A DNA stretch of 64,000 bases from NCBI GenBank assembly GCA_964035575.1, contig OZ037859.1:62001-126000 (forward strand), read 5' to 3'. Source of the stretch: Rhynchopus sp. YZ270_cl-10. Its lineage: Eukaryota > Euglenozoa > Diplonemea > Diplonemida > Diplonemidae. The notes beneath the pieces were generated by a model, which worked only from the letters and a program-made list of their open reading frames with translations, ran no database searches and was not told where the DNA came from. Below, one piece after another: positions 60,051 to 64,000 of this stretch (positions are counted from its first letter, which is position 1; each line of letters opens with the position of its first letter). A program made the translations under genes and the position numbers.

Positions 60051-60789
60051 ATGGTTTGCAAGAGGATCCTACGTATGTAGTCACCTGGAAGAAAAGGGAA
60101 AGGGATTAAGGACCATGCCGTAACACAAAAGTGGCGAGGAGACATACTGCAAAGACGCACAGTGAAGTGGGCCCTTGCTCATATGCGCCCTTCGCCACGT
60201 CTGTCATTCCTTGTGTAGGTCTGTATGCGGTTTGCAGCATAAAAAAACTGTAACTCACGTAATTTTCTATTTGTCTATTTGGGACGATATGGGATACTTC
60301 CACCATTGTAAACAGTGAGCCTGAGGTAGGGGGCAAACCCCACCTCAAAACAATTTATTTAAAACAAACCTAGGGGAAAGGCAAAATACAAAGAGAAAAA
60401 AAAAGAATTGAAAAAGGTCGAAGCCATGAGTTTATTCCCCACCCGAGCTTCCCCCTAGCTTGGCTAGTTGGGGAAGCGGGCAGGTGGGGGCAAAGTATGT
60501 TTCAAGGAAGGACCTTCTTCGTCTATTTCATAAAGGGAGTGTACGCGAAAAGCCCACTTCTTGCACAACACGTGCAAGGGGGGGGAAGCTGTAAAGAGAA
60601 TTAGTAAATAGAGCAGGCGGGTGGCGCGAACTACACAGGTGTGCAGTACACGGACACTCATGCGCTGTATCGGTTCTGTGGTCTACTTCGCTTCCTGCAA
60701 CGTTTTTTTGCAGGAAGACGAATACAAAGTCAAAGAGCTAAGAGGAAAGTCAACAGTTCACTTCAAGAGAGAAAATGTATAGATGTGTA

Positions 60790-61854
60790 TCACCATCCGT
60801 TCTCCTGCAGCTGCCTCCACGCAGCCACGAAGTGTGTCTCAAAGAGCGCCCTGTCGCGCGAGAAGGTACGCACAATGCTGCGCAGTCTGTCGTCAGCACG
60901 CATCACCATGTCAATCGGAAGCATCACAGAGCGACGTCCAGGCCCACCGCGGTACTGCAGGTCGGTGCGTCCCTCCTCGGCAGTGTTTCTGCCCCAGGCT
61001 CCGCGGTCGAGGTTGCCGAAGTACTCAATCCCGAACACAAGGTTGTTGGTCGTCCACTGCCCTTCGTTCCCGCTCACTTCCAGGTGCATCCCACCCATGT
61101 TGTGCGCGCCCATCAGACTCACCATCTTCTCCAGGGCGTTCGGGTCAGAGTCAAGCGAGATCCCAAGCTCGCCAAACTTGTCGAAGAAGTAGTCAAGCGT
61201 GTCGAGGTGCGGGAAGTTGTCGTTCATGAAGTGCTTTGTCGGCATTCTCTCGTTGTCGTTCACACACTGTGAAGCAGGGTTCTCAAAGTCAGTGCGTCCG
61301 GCACGGAAGTACAGCGTGGGGCTTCCCATGTACTCGAGCGCCGTGTTCCCCGCCAGCGAGTACAGGTCTGCGTAGCTCACGAACGGGTGTGCGGACTTCA
61401 CGGCCTCCAGTGCGTTGGTCGCCACGTCCAGTCCAATGTTCTCCCCAAGCCCCAGCTCAGGGTCTGTCCGCAGGCACCCCCCGTTCCCACCTCCAATCGG
61501 GCTGTCCGTCACGTGGAAGTGTGCCAGTGAGTGCCACGCCAGCCGCACCAGCAGCGGGCGGAACGACGGTGCCTGGTCCTCAATCACCTCCACAATCGTC
61601 GACACCACTGGGAGGTACTGTTCACGCACGCCCTCCTCAATGCCCTGCCCGGGTGTCGTCAGTGCGTGCCCGAACTCACCTCCACATGGCGATTCTGGTT
61701 CTGGTTCTGGTTCTGGTGTCCTGCCATAGCGTCCCCCATACTTACCACCACCCCAGCCACCTCCACCTCCTCTGCCTCTGCCCCCTCTCCAACCTCCTTC
61801 AACAGCCGTCAAGCTTACCAATACGAGCAACGCCAGCAAGCATGTAGTACGCAT
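60790..61854 (-). CDS. Secreted class I haem peroxidase, copy 2
   Basis: 354 residues, ATG at 61854. Signal peptide MRTTCLLALLVLVSLTAVEG differs by one residue from copy 1; the Gly-rich part is shorter and Tyr-containing (GGGGGWGGGKYGGRYGR), followed by an acidic repeat (PEPEPEPESP). From EFGHALTTPGQGIEEG to the C-terminus only one residue (H for N) differs from copy 1, so all haem-site residues are kept. The low-complexity part evolves fast while the domain is under conversion or very young. Same orientation as copy 1, offset about 2.96 kb. Confidence 0.92.
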   Translation of the reverse strand: MRTTCLLALLVLVSLTAVEGGWRGGRGRGGGGGWGGGKYGGRYGRTPEPEPEPESPCGGEFGHALTTPGQGIEEGVREQYLPVVSTIVEVIEDQAPSFRPLLVRLAWHSLAHFHVTDSPIGGGNGGCLRTDPELGLGENIGLDVATNALEAVKSAHPFVSYADLYSLAGNTALEYMGSPTLYFRAGRTDFENPASQCVNDNERMPTKHFMNDNFPHLDTLDYFFDKFGELGISLDSDPNALEKMVSLMGAHNMGGMHLEVSGNEGQWTTNNLVFGIEYFGNLDRGAWGRNTAEEGRTDLQYRGGPGRRSVMLPIDMVMRADDRLRSIVRTFSRDRALFETHFVAAWRQLQENGW

Positions 61855-62375
61855 TGTGCGTTGGTTTTTTTGTGTATAATGTGTGCTAATGCCTGTGGTG
61901 TGCATTTGGTGTGGTGTGTGCGTCTCCTACCGAAAGCTGTTTGGACACACCGTCTTCATGCGGTGCACAGCAGATCTTGACACGCATGAAGTAAAGGGGG
62001 GAAAATAGCTCTTTTTTTATGTCCCTCAGAAGTTGTGCGTGTGGTAATCAGGACACACATCGCATCATAAGTGACGAGAAAGAAGTGGACATTTGTTTCG
62101 TCTTCGGTTCTTATTGAATAACAGTATAATACTTCCACGATGCCATGACCCCTTTGAGGGTCAGTCCTTTTTTCCTACAGTTCGCTTTTGGTGACCGGCA
62201 AATGCATGAAGCAACATTCCGGCACCAGAGACGCTGCTGCCTAGCATGAAGTTCGCGCTGTTTATTGTTTAAAATTTTAATAGCCGTAAAATTATTTCCT
62301 CAAGCCAAAATCCTTCTAGGAGCGGAGTTTTAAGAATGCCATAATTGACGTCTGGAAATAATTGCAGTGGAGGTA

Positions 62376-62470
62376 TTTTAGCCGGGTTTCCCACACAAAA
62401 AATAATTACCGTGTAATTATAGGAAATAATTACACGGTAATTATTTTTTGTGTGGGAAACCCGGCTAAAA
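62376..62470. repeat. Perfect 45-bp foldback element
   Basis: Arms 62376-62420 and 62426-62470 are perfect reverse complements around the loop AGGAA. Each arm begins TTTTAGCCGGGTTTCCCACA and ends CCGTGTAATTAT. Perfect arms indicate a young insertion or strong structural constraint. The end CCCGGCTAAAA is shared with two other repeat regions in the window. Confidence 0.85.
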
Positions 62471-62955
62471 AAAAAATCGCGATTTTTTTTCTTTTTTTCT
62501 TTTGTGAACACCCCGGGTTTGATACCTGTACCGCAGGCATTCCTCTGAGTCTAACGATTGATAATCAGAGCTCGGTTTGTTGTCAAAGACATCTTCCACC
62601 ATGCATTGAGGAGGGTAAGACAGTGGTCGCAGTTTGTACTTGATAGCATTACAACATTTAACTTCTCCACGGGGGTCTTGGGCCGTTCACTCGGTTATAC
62701 CTTGACCAGCGGAAGAGGCCTTTTTGGTCTCTAGAATATCCGGTATTCCCGAACGGAGGCACACTTTGTGTGTTACTACGACCTGGCAACTTCCAGCAGT
62801 AGGTTAAGTAATGCTTTCTTGTAAATTGTTGGATCATTTATCTCCTCAGTGCATGAATGCCCCACGTGACTGGACACTTTTGTGTTTGTCAAGTGGACTG
62901 TCTGGTCACTTCTCAGTGACTGGCGGGTTGGCTGTGGTTGCCCTGTCACGACTTA

Positions 62956-63181
62956 CCTGTGTACCTGTGTACCTGTGTACCTGTGTACCTGTGTACCTGT
63001 GTACCTGTGTACCTGTGTACCTGTGTACCTGTGTACCTGTGTACCTGTGTACCTGTGTACCTGTGTACCTGTGTACCTGTGTACCTGTGTACCTGTGTAC
63101 CTGTGTACCTGTGTACCTGTGTACCTGTGTACCTGTGTACCTGTGTACCTGTGTACCTGTGTACCTGTGTACCTGTGTACC
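62956..63181. repeat. Minisatellite (ACCTGTGT)n, about 28 copies
   Basis: An almost perfect 8-base tandem array of about 226 bases. All six frames are open or nearly so and encode VYLCTCVP-type or TGTQVHRY-type periodic peptides, which explains several spurious long frames. The right edge decays into variants (CCTGGGTGACTGGGTAC, CCAGGTGACCTGGTCAG). Confidence 0.95.
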
Positions 63182-63323
63182 TGGGTGACTGGGTACGTAC
63201 CTGGGTAAATGTGACCAGGTGACCTGGTCAGACCTCTGACCAGCGCACCGTGACAGCACAGGCTGCCGAAAACGGATTTTGGCTTTCGGAAATAATTTTA
63301 CGGCAATTAAATATCAAATTCCA

Positions 63324-63465
63324 TGCAATTATTTCACAGAAAATTGCACTCGGAGGTGTATTTTTCACTCGTTTTGTTAATTGCACTCGCTGCGCTCGTG
63401 CAATTAACCACTCGTGAAAAAAACACCTCCTCGTAGCAATTATGGTGAAAGAATTGCATAGTAAT
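63324..63465. repeat. Imperfect foldback element
   Basis: Left arm ATGCAATTATTTCACAG, then GGAGGTGTATTTTTCACTCG and TTAATTGCACTCGC; right arm is its reverse complement with some 15 percent differences, meeting around GCTGCGCTC. It resembles the AATTAC-rich foldback at 62.4 kb in composition but not in sequence. Confidence 0.7.
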
Positions 63466-63644
63466 TAAATACTATTTTTTTGATAGTGTAAAGTGTAATA
63501 ACGTAGTGTAGTTGCCTCGGTTGTGTTACCACAGTTGTGCAATCTCCACTTTCTTTTAAACCCATCGAGACAAAATAACGACCCTGTTTACCAGATACGA
63601 TCGAAACCGCAGAAAGAAACTTTGAAAACGAATATTTTACATAC

Positions 63645-64000
63645 GTTACTTGGGCACCAAAGAACACCCCTGCACCCACAAGCACAAGGGAACGCATGCT
63701 GTTTGCCATGGCATGCGATATAGGCGTCAGGGCGGAGAGGGCAAAGAAGTTGCCAAGCTCCATTCCTGCGACGCCTGAGATGGAGAGGAGGGCTGTGCTC
63801 CATGGCACCACCACGTCGCCTGCTGCTGCGCTAGCGATGTACGTCTGCAGACGCGCACCCTCCTGCACAGACACGACCGGAAGAAACATCGCAATGGACA
63901 GCATCTGCAGCTTGATGAGCGACCCTGTTGGGTTGGCTGCGATACGCCGCTTCCCAAGGACCACCCGCAGGCTGTCCGCCAGCACGCACACGAACGCTGG
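63645..64000 (-). CDS. Triose-phosphate/nucleotide-sugar transporter family (TPT), partial
   Basis: An open frame enters from the right edge and ends at a GTATGT donor (63639-63644). It encodes about 118 residues with membrane segments IKLQMLSIAMFLPVVSV, LLSISGVAGMELGNFFALSA and SLVLVGAGVFFGAQVT. The pattern ANPTGSLIKLQMLSI, LSALTPISHAMANSMRSLVL, VFFGAQVT matches the C-terminal half of TPT/SLC35-type antiporters (typical: SPxTHSVGNxxKR, FFxTPVT). The usual Lys-Arg after the THSVGN motif is replaced by MRS, so the substrate may differ. The N-terminus is beyond the window and the final exon was not located downstream. Confidence 0.7.

Larger units (their letters stand above)
58974..60789. other. 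Duplication junction between the two peroxidases
   Basis: 1.8 kb. The leader of copy 1 is followed by scrambled pieces of the EF-hand gene (59062-59672) and then by a copy of the 56.7-57.8 kb spacer. It contains the B and A hairpins at 59790-60050 carried along by the duplication. No intact gene besides the fragments. Confidence 0.8.
61855..63644. other. Foldback- and minisatellite-rich spacer
   Basis: 1.8 kb between the TPT-family exon and peroxidase copy 2. It contains a perfect 45-base foldback (62376-62470), an 8-base minisatellite (62956-63181) and a longer imperfect foldback (63324-63465). It probably includes introns of the TPT-family gene, whose remaining exons I could not find. Confidence 0.6.

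Noticed and set aside
62956-63181. CRISPR array
   Set aside because: Units are 8 bases with no spacers; it is a minisatellite.
62811-63259. Frames of 94-125 codons over the 8-base repeat
   Set aside because: Open only because the repeat lacks stops in every frame; periodic peptides with no other support.
1-64000. Spliced-leader RNA, tRNA, 5S or other rRNA genes
   Set aside because: I looked for spliced-leader-like sequence and cloverleaf or A/B-box patterns by eye and found none; a covariance scan would be needed to be sure.

Overview
The window looks like nuclear DNA of a protist. Proteins are typically eukaryotic (VPS11, ESS2, a kinesin, a class II histone deacetylase, BMT5). Genes carry short introns that nearly all begin GTATG and end in CAG or TAG, coding sequence is GC-rich and spacers are AT-rich and repeat-laden. 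Every well-supported gene lies on the minus strand. Most start codons sit shortly after a pyrimidine run plus AG, as expected for spliced-leader addition to a directional gene cluster. Class I peroxidases of ascorbate peroxidase/cytochrome c peroxidase type and thioesterases ending in a peroxisomal AKL signal fit Euglenozoa. A diplonemid-like organism is my best guess, but I see no spliced-leader or rRNA gene that would prove it.

Layout in plus coordinates: coiled-coil protein (1-1426, cut by the edge); BMT5-like rRNA methyltransferase (1641-2624); splicing factor ESS2 (2844-4510, 3 exons); unknown protein (4623-5735); gene-poor gap (5736-8429); kinesin (8430-11827); coiled-coil/propeller/PDZ protein (11993-14908); VPS11 (15451-18876, 4 exons); tetraspan with Q/P-rich tail (19581-20785); class II HDAC (21273-23034); SppA-type protease (23617-25557); transposon-rich gap (25558-28519); PSI-like multipass membrane protein (28520-31046); helical-repeat protein (31147-32364); four tandem TesB acyl-CoA thioesterases (33654-40241); TPR protein (40419-43375); small membrane protein (44080-45148); cobyric acid synthase CobQ (45670-47274); unknown protein (47329-48177); purple acid phosphatase (49635-50698); repeat-motif protein (52521-53243); five-EF-hand protein (53493-56648); two tandem secreted peroxidases (57828-58973, 60790-61854); foldback repeats and a minisatellite (62.3-63.5 kb); edge of a triose-phosphate-transporter-family gene (63645-64000).

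Neighbours do not form one pathway, as expected for a euglenozoan-style cluster. The most interesting signals are (1) a family of short hairpins, A and B, with compensating stem changes, scattered in introns and just upstream of genes and always in gene-sense orientation; (2) a bacterial-type cobyric acid synthase in a eukaryotic context; (3) two recent tandem expansions (thioesterases, peroxidases), the second with a scrambled copy of the neighbouring EF-hand gene at its junction; and (4) several unrelated non-autonomous inverted-repeat elements. I found no retroelement, virus-like element, CRISPR array, tRNA or rRNA.
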